From positions 73,888,426-73,952,425 of the forward strand of contig CM049309.1 in NCBI GenBank assembly GCA_026874595.1: a stretch of 64,000 nt of DNA, given 5' to 3'. Below, in pieces: positions 24,131-36,390 of the stretch. This DNA comes from Sipunculus nudus. Lineage: Eukaryota; Annelida; Sipuncula; Golfingiida; Sipunculidae. The notes beneath the pieces are model-generated. The model had not been told where the DNA came from. It saw only the letters and a list, made by a program, of their open reading frames with translations, and did not search any database. The translations under genes and the position numbers were made by a program. How positions within the stretch are numbered: the stretch's first letter is position 1; each line of letters starts with the position of its first letter.

Positions 24131-24273
24131 ATTGTATGTTGCGTACAAAACACGCGGTGTGTCTGGGGGTATTCCGGTCTCTATGTCTGCTCAAGCAGCC
24201 TTCTGGAAGAGGTACTACAACCCGAACCGCAGTCAACATGATTTCACAACATCCGGAAGAAAACTGAACACCG
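24131..24273 (+). CDS. Copy B exon 4: lysozyme-like domain, end
   Basis: TTATCAG acceptor, CACCG|GTAAAC donor, 143 nt, phase 2-1. Starts LYVAYKTRGVSGG and ends TSGRKLNT; open frame. Confidence 0.82.
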
Positions 24274-24949
24274 GTAAACAAATTTTAATTTTTACAAATT
24301 AAAAGCAAATTTTCACGTTATATTAAAATGCTAAAACAGGCTTAAAAAGCCTTCGTTTTCTAAAGCATGTACACATCATCCTACAAAATCTTACAAAATT
24401 TTACAGTTATATACCTTCCTAATAATCGAGGAATAGTTCTGTGATTTGAGCTTGTATATTGATATAATGTGTCCGAAAAATTGCCGTCATAATTTATTAA
24501 CCTTAGCATTTTCTGAAGCTTGTGCACTGCTGCAGTTGGATGAAAATAAATTATCCTATTCCTACAATGAGATAAGACCAACACATCCAAAGCATCATTT
24601 CATTAAAAATCTAAAACTTATTCTTGGAAAACATTCCTTTTAACTAATTTCTTTAACTTATTGCATTGATCCACTGCTTGTAAAGGCAGTTTTTGCCGTA
24701 CACGGCCGCCTGGCAGCTGCCACATGCCAAAATTACACCGACCAGTCACAGAAGGGTACGTCGTTCTCATTGGTCAGAACTGTATTTGCCTTGTGCCTGG
24801 CGGTATGGTAGCTGTATGCGGCAGAAGCAGTTAGCAAATGGAATTGATAAAATTGAACTTGAAGTGCATTGCTGCTATGTAATAACTGCACTGGCCACCA
24901 TCCCATTATGTGAAAGCTTACAGCCCCCTCTGCTTTTTATGTGTAACAG
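24274..24949. other. Copy B intron 4 with block nearly identical to copy C
   Basis: 24300-24600 matches C 53225-53530 at about 97 percent by eye over its best 170 bp (24447-24596), much closer than other introns. Opposing ORFs cross it in both copies but show no known domain. Candidate conversion tract or constrained element. Confidence 0.6.
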
Positions 24950-25181
24950 GCTGTAAGTCAGGAAGAGGGATAGATTTGTCCTTTGTGCTCGACGGTTCTG
25001 GGTCTATTTCGTCGGCCAACTTTAACAAGATCAAAGAATTCGTGGAAAAGGTAGTGAATGCGTTTGACATTGGGAGAGACAAGACCCGTATATCTGTCAT
25101 TCAGTACAGCGATTCAAGTCATGTGGAGTTCAAATTCAAGGACCATTTCACGAAGAATGAGGTCATCAACGCTGTCAAAAG
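24950..25181 (+). CDS. Copy B exon 5: vWA domain, first part
   Basis: GTAACAG acceptor, AAAAG|GTGGGC donor, 232 nt. DLSFVLDGSGSI is intact. If the donor is read through, the frame runs on to a stop ending at 25326, giving a truncated product. Confidence 0.85.
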
Positions 25182-25665
25182 GTGGGCGAAAATATGGCTC
25201 CCAAAACAAATGGGATATAATGGAACACGATTTTTATTTTTTACGGTAATAATTAACATTCATCTAGTATTTAAGAGTACTTCGAGAGTACTTCGATTTA
25301 GGGTTGTTAATCATGTAAAACCCTGATAACCCATGCTGTTATGGTTTTGAAAGTTGTGATCATACTCATCCCGCCTCCTCCTCTATGTTCCTATGTGGCT
25401 AATATTTATTTTGCATCTTAACGTAAAGCTGCACAGCCTATCTGAGGTATCCCAGTTACTGCCATTCTACGGATAACGTGGGTGGGGTGTAGTAGTAAGA
25501 AGGGGCTCCCTGTACTATCACTCTGCGGTTACACACATCTATTTTCATATGCTGTTTACCTTCACCTTATCTTCCGCCAAAAAGGAAAAATATATTGCGA
25601 TCAGACAGCAAAACAAGCTAAAATATATGAAAAATAGTCAGAAATAAGCTAACCTTTGGCGGTTG

Positions 25666-25696
<31 letters not shown>

Positions 25697-25790
25697 GTAT
25701 ATAAAGCGTAAATATGTTTGAATCAAAAAGATCCGAGAAAAAGGACCATTTTAAGGTATATTACATATATTGTCTTGTAACACAACACAG
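25182..25790. other. Copy B interval where exon 6 should lie
   Basis: Matches C intron 5 only up to CTCCTCTATG (about 25388); after that the DNA is unrelated to C and contains no sequence like exon 6, then a short TA array (25667-25702) and exon 7. Confidence 0.75.
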
Positions 25791-25913
25791 ATATCAACAT
25801 GCAAGAGCTGAACGCTATCGCCAGCGCCCCCGTGTGTATGCACCTGTCACTACTGGCGGAATTTACAGAAATTGACAGCCTTAAATATACAATTCAGAAG
25901 AGGTCCTGTGAGG
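25791..25913 (+). CDS. Copy B exon 7: vWA domain, C-terminal part
   Basis: ACACAG acceptor, GAGG|GTAGGT donor, 123 nt, one codon shorter than in C. Its own frame is open (MQELNAIASAPVCMHLS..), but exon 6, which should set that frame, is absent upstream. Confidence 0.78.
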
Positions 25914-26228
25914 GTAGGTTTGGACATACTAACTCGAATATGAATATATATATATATATTTCCTGTTATGTTCCAGCATTGCACGAGTAACTCGACTAAT
26001 CATATTGTGCCCCCGAGGACAATAGGATCAGTGTCAGTCATTTACTTGCTCTCCACGATACGCATAAAGCATACTCTCGCAAAATCTTGTGAAGTCTCGG
26101 CTTTTCAAACCAAGCCGTTAGCTTTATTCTAACAATATTCACCTGAGGATCGGGTCGCATCCCGTGAAACAGTCTGTAGTGAATTTACAGTGAAGTTTTT
26201 CTTCACTGTAATATATATATATACATAT

Positions 26229-28035
26229 ATGTTCATCGACAACTCAAGCTGGATCAAGAGTGATCATAGTGGTCAGTTCGATGTGACAATGGGCAGTTAT
26301 GATGGCGCGGAGATCTGCGAATTTGTTGGACTCTATGTCCTTAACCTGCTATGTACGCAATTCAGCAAAGACCAGGTAGGCCTCTACTAGTGATGGGAGT
26401 CGGTTCCTTTTTCATAATCGATCATCGGATTGAGCAAACCGATTGATGATCGATTAATAATCGGTTCAAGCAAATATAAAGAAACCTGCAGTTATCAGTG
26501 AAACTTTACTTTCTTAACCAAACGCAAGAAAAGAAGTTTTTGCCTTTTTTTATTTTTTTTCTATTATTGGTAAAATATGCTTTTAAAAGATTCATTTTAA
26601 TTATATATGATAATCAAGAATTAAACGACAATCCAGGACATCTAATTGCTGCATAGACCCGGATAATTTATAGAGCATTTTAACGCCATATAGCCCATAT
26701 TGTGCAATGTAACTCTCTTTACAAAACTCCCCGCTAATTCTGCAGCTCCCTGCCAGTTCACAGAGGTTTTATTACCTCTTCCGTTCTCGTATCTACCGTG
26801 TCATACTCAGTAATGTAAGGAAGTTATTTTGATCACAGACTCATTATCATGATTATGATATAATCGATAGTTGCCTTTGGTAATCGAGCGCTTGAAAGAG
26901 GCAGCAAACCGACTGACTTTCGATAAAACTCGATGATCGGCCCACCACTAGCCTCTACAGGGATGATGGCCTAGCTGCCCTCAAACTATCAGGACCACAA
27001 GCCGACCGAGCCTGCTAGGACATCATACAGATCTTTAAGGGATGTGGCCTGCGAATTACCGTGAAGACCCTCCTGAAACAGACAGACTTCTTAGATGTGA
27101 CATTCATCTACTAACCGGAAAATTTTGGCCGTACCGCAAGCCAAACAACGACCCCTTTACATCAATGCAAAGTCTAACCATACACCAACTATCGTGAAGC
27201 ACCTCCTAGCTGCAATCAGCAGAAGACTGTCATCCATATCTTGTAATGCTGAAGAGGTTCACAGGGCCAAACCCATATACGAGGAGGCCCTCCGGAAGAA
27301 GTGGCCTTAACAATGATATGAAGTATATTGAAAAACAGAGTGAACAGAAAAAAACACGGAAGCATAACATCACCTAGTTCAATCCCCCTTATAACCAGAA
27401 CGTCACGACCAACGTAGCCTGGCAGTTCCTCTTGCTTGTGGACAAGCATTTTCCGAAGCACCATAGATATCACAAGTTGTTTAACAGGAACAATGTCAAA
27501 TGCAGCTACAGCTGTATGAGCAATATGGCTGCCATTATAAGTAGCCACAATGCCAAGGTCTTAGCCCCCGCACCAGAACAGACCGCACGCACATGCAACT
27601 GTAGACAGCCTCAGAACTGCCCCCTCGACGGGCACTGCCTTACGGAATGTGTTGTCTACAAGGCCACTGTCTCCGACTCCAGCAAACCTGCACGCCACTA
27701 TTACGGACTGACCGAAGGGCCATTCAAAACCCGTTTTAACGCGCACACCCGGTCATTCCGTTCTGAAAGCTGTAGAAGAGACACAGAACTGTCCAAATAT
27801 AACTGGGATCTCAAAGACCAGAAATTTGATTACGAGGTTAAATGGAGCATTGCCTGACGTGCAGCACCATATAAATGTGGCACACGGCGGTGTGATGTCT
27901 TCCTTTCAGAGAAAATGGTTATCGCCACTGCTGATCCGACCACAATGTTAAATAAACCAGCAGAACTCGTATCCACCTGCCGCCATCTGGCAAAGTTCCG
28001 ATACGACAAGGTTTCTCATTTTCCCACTTGAGAGA
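26229..28035 (+). mobile_element. Penelope-like retroelement relic (RT plus GIY-YIG), 5' truncated
   Basis: Reads as the 3' half of a Penelope-type ORF: SGQFDVTMGSYDGAEICE and, after an insertion, GLYRDDGLAAL (RT YxDD box), then the FLDVTF and PLYINAKSNH region. A second frame gives a Cys-rich CNCRQPQNCPLDGHC linker followed by a GIY-YIG-like endonuclease (ECVVYKATV ... HYYGLTEGPFKTRFNAH). Frame changes near 27310 and stops show it is dead. It lies in copy B intron 7, same strand as the gene, and is absent from C. Confidence 0.82.
26388..26950. mobile_element. hAT-type MITE inside the Penelope relic
   Basis: 563 bp with terminal inverted repeats TAGTGATGGGAGTCGG and, inverted, TAGTGGTGGGCCGATC. 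The exact 8-bp direct repeat GCCTCTAC lies on both sides (26380-26387 and 26951-26958), the duplication size of hAT transposons. It splits the RT YRDD motif. No transposase. Confidence 0.85.
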
Positions 28036-28411
28036 GCCAAAACCCCTGAAACATGCGTGAGAGTCCCCTTTTTTTAGGACCCTGTATGGTGCCTTCTCTC
28101 TCTCTCTCTCCTACCCCTCTCGCCAACCGTCCCTTGTATAATCACAGGAAGCTACGTCAAGGGCACCCGGTCATTGACTCAGAACATGTAAACAGACTGC
28201 AAGGGAACCATCCGGACTCTGCATGTTTTACAATGCCAGTAAGTCGGACCACAAAATCATATAACAAACTGTGCTATACCAAATAATGCTATTGAGCATT
28301 CCGATTATCAATACCGTAACCGTAGCTGTTTTTAATATCCTCACGTCATATTATTCAGTAATATGTGTGTAACCCACTCTGTTTAATGTTTAATATGTTT
28401 CTCCCTTACTG

Positions 28412-28610
28412 ATACCGGTAGCTCAGTATATTAGGATACTTCAATTCTGTTTCTGTGATTGCAGGTTCAAATACATGTGGCCTGATGATTGTCGCATTTA
28501 TCATAAATGCAACATGAAACCTCAGGTAGCCACAAACATGTAAAGCAATTATCTCATTTTCGATTATGATATACAGCCGACATGCAGCACGGAAAACCAT
28601 TTATTAAAGT
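28412..28610 (+). mobile_element. tRNA-derived SINE
   Basis: GGTAGCTCAGTATATTAGGA matches a tRNA A-box region and GCAGGTTCAAATAC, 35-40 bp on, matches a B box with small changes. It lies in copy B intron 7, and no like sequence is at the C site. Not a working tRNA: no acceptor-stem pairing seen. Confidence 0.6.
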
Positions 28611-28797
28611 AATATCTGTCAAGGCTGAGTCATCTATGAGTGACTACAAAATCCTATCAATTTTATTATTATTATTATTATCATTATTAGTAATAATACT
28701 GGCTTAATTAGTAGTAAAAGTGGTAGTTGTAGTGGCACTAATTTTTTCAATAAAATAGAATACTTGTAATCTTTAAATCTCTTCACTAACGTTTCAG

Positions 28798-28901
28798 CTC
28801 CAACCGTTATCGACGGACCTGGAAAGCTAAATGAAACGATCCCGGCAAAGGGACTTCAGAACTGTAAAATTAAACTCCCGGTCAACGGAGCAACAGTGAA
28901 G
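28798..28901 (+). CDS. Copy B exon 8: start of beta-rich domain
   Basis: GTTTCAG acceptor, AAG|GTATGT donor, 104 nt, one codon longer than C. Encodes APTVIDGPGKLN... to KLPVNGATVK. Confidence 0.78.
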
Positions 28902-29332
28902 GTATGTAGACCTAGGAAGTTTCTTGAGAGGAGAAATGTACACAAATATTATGTATAACAATTCACAAAATAGTCAGAGACAATATATACCAGGATTCTA
29001 ATTTACCATTAATCATAACTTTTTTTGTCGTTAACCGTAAATATAGTGGCCGAAAGACCAACGTGGTTAATAATTGTTAACACATATGAATAAGGGTTTT
29101 ACTTCTTTTTTTTAACTGTTAATGAGTTCCACACAGTTTTTACATACCTCAAACGTTTATATTAGCCTATTCGGAAAATATCAAAGTATTATTGTGTTTA
29201 ATTTAAAGTAAGTAGATATAGTTTGCTTTTTTGAATGAACTTCATAATTTAGACCAACTTGTCAAAGCAAATAGTGAAACGTTCTAGATTTATCACACAG
29301 TGACCATATGTTATTAAAATTATTTATTTCAG

Positions 29333-29514
29333 CTGCTTGCATCGTCAGGATCGGCTACATTTTATGAAGCTCGCTCCAGGTACCCAAATGATTCAGTCCA
29401 GTGGCTTTGGGTCGGCCATCTATATACCGGCTAATCAAACTGGGGTAACGCACTGCAGCATTGAGGGGGGCAACTCCACAGTAAACAACGTGACCGTCAA
29501 CGTTGAACCCGGAG
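29333..29514 (+). pseudogene. Copy B exon 9 with 20-bp frameshift deletion
   Basis: TTTCAG acceptor, GGAG|GTAACA donor, 182 nt against 202 in A and C. After RYPN the next 20 bases found in C are missing and the sequence resumes at GATTCAGTCC, so the frame shifts and a TAA follows. The rest of the domain (SAIYIPANQT, CSIEGGNST) is still readable in another frame. Confidence 0.88.
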
Positions 29515-30607
29515 GTAACAGCATCTTTCTAATGGCTAGGCTCTCGCTCTGTCAACAAGACACCTTACCCTACCTGCTATTTCTTGATTAACTGAAAACA
29601 TTGAACCAATCAAGTGCCTCGCGTACACTCCTTGGTTACATGGAGTAAAACAAATCTTCTGTTGTTTTGATATCAACGCTTGAATTCCAGAATACCTGAC
29701 CAATTACATAAAGGCTTACAAACCAATCTAAATGCCGTATCAGTCTTGTTTATACGGTGCCTGAACCGTTTTGAAAAAATATGCACTTTTCACAATGTTA
29801 CGTTTGTTTCGATTGGTTGTTATGCTCTCGGTCCCATCACGTGTGAGTTGATAATGCATCAAATAGCGGTGGTGGGGGAGGGGGCTTGGTTAGTTTCTTG
29901 GCAAATTATGGGAGAGCTCACTCGTATAGGAAAAAAAGGTATCAGTAACTGTTTTTATATTACTTAACCAATATATCGTTTCTCTGAAAATTGAGTAAAT
30001 TTTATTTTAGCATTACATAAAACATGATAGTACCTGTTTTATATTTCAAACTTTGACACTTTAGCAGTGACCATAAATCTCTCAATTAAAAGTGTAAAGG
30101 ACTGTAAGTCTACAAAGTCGTTCAGCCTTGCAGCAGTTTATTTTCATACGGACGTGCTGGAAGTTTGTCAAAGCTCACACATCGCTTTTGACACGTTGGT
30201 TGTACATTTGGGAACTCCGGGGACACAATTTGGTGACTTCGTGAGGTAAGAGAAGATCGGGAAACGGGTCATTTTGAACATTTTCTAGAATTTCTAGAAT
30301 TACCCTGACACCGGGGCACAGCGGGGTGACACTGCAACACATCCGGTTGACGATTTTCAATGTGCGCACGTTGTCTCCGCGCACTCATTTCACTTCTTGG
30401 TGTCACCTGATGCGCCCAGGTGTTACTCCGCTGTAACCTCGCTGGTACCCGGGTGTTGAGTCAATATTTCATCGGAACAAGTGGGACGACACCGGCGGTA
30501 TGTAAGCTCCTCTCTGCAAGCAGCGGGGTCATTTATAACGGAATTTTACTGTAATATTATGGCTAGATTAGCATGCTTCTCAATAGAATGACCTTTCATT
30601 TTCACAG

Positions 30608-30724
30608 ATAAGGAATGGTGTAGGTCAAGGCCGTGTCAGAACGGAGGTCAGTGTGTGGACGAGGGTGACCGTGGTTACAGATGTATCTGCAAGAGCGGTT
30701 ACCAAGGCAACAACTGTACGGAAG
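30608..30724 (+). CDS. Copy B exon 10: EGF-like module 1
   Basis: TTCACAG acceptor, GAAG|GTGAGT donor, 117 nt, phase 1-1, six Cys (WCRSRPCQNGGQC ... YRCICKSGYQGNNC). Open frame but downstream of both lesions. Confidence 0.83.
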
Positions 30725-30907
30725 GTGAGTCGATTGTTTGAAATAGATAATCCATATCTCAGTGTAAAATATATATGGATCTCCTAAATTTATGTAAGTC
30801 AATTATACACTTTTATGACAATTGAACTACTTGTACCGGTAAAGTTACTCCTAGATAGATATAAAATACAGGCAATGACATGTTACTAGTACTACCAGTT
30901 GTCATTC

Positions 30908-30957
30908 GGAACTCCTCGGCCAAATCCGTTGGCTTCTGGCTTCGGATGTATGTATGA
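30908..30957. repeat. Left arm of an inverted repeat flanking the DIRS element
   Basis: GGAACTCCTCGGCCAAATCC and onward is the reverse complement of 37066-37108 and matches 63049-63095 directly. Marks an interspersed repeat family, perhaps a DNA transposon end. Confidence 0.65.
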
Positions 30958-31418
30958 CCGAATGATACTTCACCAATTTTGGAGAAGTTCGCCGGAAATC
31001 CACCGGATTGCCATTTCGTCTGACTCGTCTAAGAAAAGATCACAGGTTCCACAAAGAATATATTGATTTCCATAATAATGTGTATTATATAGGCTTGATA
31101 TGTTGCTAAACATCAACGTTTTATTACGTAAACATAATTGTGAGCCGTTTTTGTATTAATGAGAATTTTCTCTGTTAAAGTTTATACGCAAGAGTAAGCC
31201 AACCGAAATTTTTTTCCCTTATTGGGCCTATTATCGCCCATCCCGCCTCGTTCCCGTGTATCTAGGTCACACTTTCCTTTCCTGTAATCACATTTTTCTT
31301 TTGGCGTCAGCCATGATGGACGTGTGATCACGCTCTGCGCGATTCGTCCACTGCTTTGGTTTGTACAGTCGGGTTTGCCAACTGAACTGTAAGTTGTGTT
31401 TCTTTTTCCCTTCCCGCC

Positions 31419-33351
31419 ATGGAGAACCCCCCTTATTGTGCTTCTTGTGGTTCCTTAATCCCTGCTTGGGATTCTCACCCCACTTGTTTCACCTGCCGTT
31501 CTCACAATGACTCCTGCCGGGATCCGGCGGATCCCTGTTTCTACTGTCACACTTGGTCTTCTGACAAATGGGCCTTGTTTCACGATTGGTCCCATTCCCC
31601 GGTAGTTGGGGGTTTCCCTTCCACGCTTACCTTATCTGGTCCCGTGGTTGCCTCCGGGGGGGGGGGGGGGGGGGCTACCCTGGGTGAACGCAACATGGCA
31701 GTGTTACGTTCCCCATCCATTACCACCGGTGCCGTTACCTCCCCGGTAGTTTCGACGGTAAAGTCATTACTTTCCCATACCCGTAAGCGGAAATCTTCCC
31801 CGGTTCACGCGGCTCCCCATTCCAATGCCCCATCCGCTTATTCCATCTTACATAAACTATCTAGGTTTTGCTCTTCACTGATGTCGGATCTAGACGATTC
31901 GTCTAGACCCAAGTATGTTCATCCGGCGGCCTCTCCTGTTCCCCCGGTGCTTTCACCGAGGCCGTTGTCTTCACCCCCGTCCCCTCGCCGGCTTCGTTCC
32001 TTATCCCCCGAGACGACCAGGGCCGTCCCACTGCATCGCCTGGGCTTTACTGGTGAGGAGGTAGGTATTTCAGGCCCTCCTGCATCCCATTCTTTTCAGC
32101 CGCCCTCGATTCCGGTGACTCCGGCTGCTACAGTGGCCCTTTAGGCGTTCCCCGGCTGGCCGGCTCTTTCTTTCAGTCTCCGTCTGCTGTGCCGTCTGTG
32201 GCCCCAGTTCCTGTGTCTTCACGGTTGTTCCTGCTGCTGGCCGGCCCTCGGCTTCTTTTTTTCAGCCTCCGGTCGTTCCGGCTCCAAGGGTTTCCCTGGA
32301 TCCCCCTTCCCGGGGTTCTCCAGCGTCCCCGTCCTCTCACACTGCCGATCCCGCCCTGGCACAAGATCAGTGGTCGGAGATCGCGCTGTAACGCCGACCT
32401 CATTGCTACCTCCACTCAGGAGGCACAACCTGATGGTCCGAAGTTCCATCGTTTACAACCTCGGACTTCCAGGGCGTCGGTGGCCGGTTTGTATTTAAAT
32501 CAGGCCACCCTTCAATCACCTTCCTCCACACCCGCAGTCTGTATGGAGTTCACCAATCACACGGGTGATCTGTTACGAGAGCACCACGCCGTTGTCTCAG
32601 GGTCGCGCTCTACCCGGCTACTGCCGGGATCCGATAAGCCGTGGTCCCCTGGTACCCTGTGGAATTCCCGGGGGTACCGCGCTACCTGCTTTGATCGTCT
32701 GTTTCCCTTACCCGATCATCCGGCTATTCCTTCGGCGCCTATGCGTCTTGAGTCCGGCCTTGAACAGCTGTTCACGGACGGTAAATCCTTGTTTTCATCC
32801 TCAGCCCCGATCTCCGATCATCAACTGTTGGATTTGGAGGGGCTCGGCCGGCAGGCCGCTGGGATGGTGAACTACTTGCAAGCCGTTACTAGCCTGCACG
32901 CCCTCTCTCGTGACTCGCCCACGCTGAATGATGTATGGCAGGCTTCTGCCCATACCTGTGCTGAGCTGCAACAGGTTGTATGGCGTCTTGTGGAAAATTG
33001 TAATTTGTTGCGCCGCTCGGCCTGCCTTCATTCTTTATGGCACTTGAAACCGAAACTTACCCAAGCGGAGTATACTGAGCTTTACTCTCAGCCTTTTACC
33101 GGGTCCCTTCTGTTTGGCAGCCATCTGCGGCCCCTCTTTGACCGCGCCTTGGAGCGCTCCGATCGTCAGGCCCGCCTCCCCTCGGCCTCTCTTGCGCCAC
33201 GGCCTTCCTCATCCTGCAGTCTCGCCCTTCTAGTACGTCTCCCTCTTCGGCTCGTCGCGCACCAGCTCAGTCTTCCCATCCTTCTGGCCGTACCAGCCGT
33301 TCCCAGCCATTTCGCGGTCGTTCCTCCAAACGGGGTTCGTCCAAGAAATGA
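31419..33351 (+). pseudogene. DIRS ORF1 (gag-like), frame-broken
   Basis: Starts MENPPYCASCGSLIPAW with paired Cys (CxxC...CFTC...CFYC), as in DIRS ORF1. The first frame closes at 32144, the next part (DLEGLGRQAAGMVNYLQ) is in another frame, and the Ser/Arg-rich C-terminus with GRSSKRGSSKK and the TGA at 33349-33351 is in a third. A G tract at about 31658-31674 is a likely slippage point. Confidence 0.75.
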
Positions 33352-33372
33352 CTAGTTCGGTCCAGTTGGCGC

Positions 33373-34800
33373 TTGTCTCAGCGCCCATTTTCCCGCTTGG
33401 GTGGGCATCACGTCACATCGGTTAGTTCTCAGCATCATACAATTCAGTTCCGTCTTACGTTTTTGCACGCCCCTCCCGTCACCCTGCACCCGTTCTACAC
33501 TCCGCCACCATCCGATCCCGTCAAACGTCTCGCTTTGGAGGAGGCGATTCAATCTATGCTCGACAAGAGAGCGATTTTCGAGGTTTTCCCGTCAACCATG
33601 GGGTTTTACTCTCGCCTATTTCTAGTTCCAAAGCCACACGGGAGGTGGCGCCCCATTATAGATCTAAAGCACCTAAATTCGTTCATCGCCCGGCCGCCTT
33701 TTCGGCTGTTCAATATTCATGCGGTTCTCTGCATTGTCCGTCGGATGGATTGGGCGTTCAAAATAGACCTTACGGATGCCTATTTTCACGTCCCAATCCA
33801 TCCATCGTCTCAACTGGTTCTTCGGTTCGCCTATCAGAACCGCGTTTATCAATACCAGGCCTTCACGTTCGGGATCAATGTGGCCCCCAGGATTTTTACC
33901 ATAGTTCACACAGTCACGCGTTACCTCCGCTCTCAGGGCATTTCTGTGCTCCCTTATCTGGACGATTGGCTTGTCCATGCGGCCGATCGCTCTCTCTTAC
34001 TGACTAATCGCTCCCGGGTTCTCGATTTACTCCAGAACCTTGGCTTTATTGTCAATACGGAGAAATCCCTTCTCCCTCCCACCCAGTCCCTGCAGTTTCT
34101 GGGTGTCACGCTCGATTTTGCGTCCGGCACTGCGTCTCTCCCGCGCGATTTTGCTATCAAACTCCGCCGGCAGATTCGTTCCTTTCTCGCGTCGCGACGT
34201 GTCGATTCTCAGCCCGCTGCTTCTCTGCACGGCACTCTCAACTGGGCCGCCACTTTTATCCCATTCAGTCGGCTATACCTCCGTCCGGTTCAGTCTCTCC
34301 TGCGCCGTTACGGCCTTCTCCGTTTAAACCCGGTTCGTCCTACGGTCCTCCCGTTTCCGCTCACGTGGCGGTCCCTTCGTCCCTGGCTGGACCTTCCCCT
34401 CTCCTGCAGGGAGTTCCTTTTTCTCAGGAGATCGATTGTACCGTGTATACAGACGCGTCTCTCCTCGGTTGGGGTGCCCATATGGCCGATCTTCGCGCCT
34501 CGGGGGTCTGGTCCCCGTCGGAACGCCTCCTGCATATCAATGTCCTAGAACTTCGAGCCGTCTGTCGCGCGATCTCCCACTGGTCCCACCGCTTGCTCGG
34601 TTGTCACATTCTCGTCCGGACCGACAACACCACAGTCGTGGCATATATAAACAGGCAGGGCGGTACTCGGTCTCCCTCACTGATGCAGGAGACCTACCTC
34701 TTGTTTGATCTTTGCATCTCTCTCCGGGCCTCGATTCGTGCGTCTCATCTTCCGGGCATGTCGAACATTCTTGCCGACGCACTTTCCCGTCGCCCTGCGT
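33373..34800 (+). pseudogene. DIRS reverse transcriptase and RNase H, frame-broken
   Basis: RT motifs: KPHGRWRPIIDLKHLN, DLTDAYFHVPI, and YLDDWLV with the catalytic Asp pair near 33957-33963. Around 34380 the frame changes and RNase H follows: CTVYTDASLLGWGA, INVLELRAV and VRTDNTTVVAYINRQGG. The order and motif style are those of DIRS/Ngaro-class RT-RH. Confidence 0.87.
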
Positions 34801-35214
34801 CTCCTCCTGCGCCGGTGGTCCTTCCGCTCCCGGTCGTTCCGAGTCTTTTCACTCGACTGGGGCGTCCAGAATTCGATCTGTTCGATTTTCCCTCCCCCCC
34901 CCCCCCCCCCGTTCTCGAGCCTACCGCGACGCGTCTACGTCACCCTCGCGACCGTCTCCCCGACAACCCTCCATCCGTGTGGTCTCGCCGGATTCTCTTC
35001 GAGTTTCCGGTTCCCCATCTCATCCGCCGTATCCTTCTCCGCCTGTCCCGAGCGGAACAGACGGATCTCATCCTCATCCTACCGTTTCATCCTGCGGCCC
35101 CCTGGTTTCCTCTGTGGCGCTCGCTTCTCTCCTGACCACCGCTTCTTCTACCGCTCCGGATCGATCTCCCATCGTTCCCACGAGCACGTCGCCAATTTCG
35201 GTCGTGCCCTCTGT

Positions 35215-36275
35215 TCGCATGCGTACTCTCATCGGACGCCTCAAGGATCAGGGCATTTCAAGTCCGGCTGCTCTCCTTGCCTCGGCTCCCTGTCGCTGTT
35301 CTTCGGACCGCATTAATGACTCCCAGTGGCGTCTCTTCACCGGTTGGGCGTCTGCCTGCAGAATCTCTCCTTTAGATCCATCGCTTGCGGCGGTTTTGGA
35401 TTTTTTCGTGTTTTACTGCAGGATAAACATTTATCCTATCCGTCTCTGCGTGGCTACCGTGCCGCCCTGCTGTCCCTGCTCCGTCCGCTTGGTCACGATC
35501 GTGTCCTTCATCATCCGTTGGTGACGGATTTTCTTAAGGGGGTACATGCCCGCGCGTCTCGTCCTCGCTATGTCGCGCCTTCCTGGCGCCTGGACGTTGT
35601 CTAACGTCACCTCCGCGAACCCCCTTATGAGCCTCTGCGTTCGGCACATCTTCTGCATTTGTCTCGGAAAACGGTTTTTCTCCTTGCTCTTGCGTCTGCT
35701 GGTCGCCGCTCTGAGCTTCATGCCCTCGTGGCTGATTCGAAATTTACGCGAATTGCGGCCGACGGTTCGTCGGCCACCCTCCATTTCCCTCCTTTTATCA
35801 AAAGAACCAAAATTTAGATGATCCTCCGTCAGCTTGGCACGTTCCGGACCTCCCTAACGGTCAGTACCGTTACGGGGCTACAAATTGCCCGGTCCGTGCT
35901 TTACGTTACTATCTTAAAGCTACTCATTCTTTACGTGGAGGGGGGGGGGGGGCGCAAGAAGTTGTTTATTTCAACGAAAGTCACCACTTCAAACAAAGAA
36001 ATTAGCCCTATCACCATTAGTGCGTGGCTAAAAGCTAATATTGTCGTCGCCTATGATTCGGCTTCACATCAAGGCTCATGACATTCGAGCCCTTTCTACA
36101 TCGTTGGGCCATTTATCGGGGATTTCCCCAAATCAACTGGTCAAGAAAGGCTATTGGAAGTCGCCTTCTACCTTCACCCGCTTTTATCACAAGGATGTTC
36201 AATTACAAGCTTCGGGCCTTTATTCCTTGGGCCCTGTGATTGCGGCGGGTGAGGTTCTACAGTTTTCCAGACCGT
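35215..36275 (+). pseudogene. DIRS tyrosine recombinase, frame-broken
   Basis: Pieces in several frames: RMRTLIGRLKDQGISS start, LRGYRAALLSL, ASAGRRSELHAL (catalytic Arg I region), HDIRALSTS (HxxR, His at 36078) and FTRFYHKDV (presumed catalytic Tyr near 36184). A G tract at about 35939-35952 and in-frame stops break it. Confidence 0.78.
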
Positions 36276-36390
36276 CCTCGCCTTCTACGTCTGTTCCGGC
36301 GGCGACGTCTTCGTCTGCTCCATCCCAGCACTGATGTTCTCATCATTCCGTCGTTCCAGGTAGGTGTCCCCTCCCCAAGGTTTATCTGTT

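Noticed and set aside
24910-25326. 138-codon ORF taken as a separate gene
   Set aside because: It is copy B exon 5 read through its donor; kept only as a possible truncated end.
28412-28480. A functional tRNA gene
   Set aside because: A- and B-box-like words are present but no cloverleaf with paired acceptor stem; read as a SINE head.
32173-35784. Minus-strand and overlapping ORFs across the DIRS element
   Set aside because: Shadows of GC-rich plus-strand coding DNA; no domain on the minus strand.
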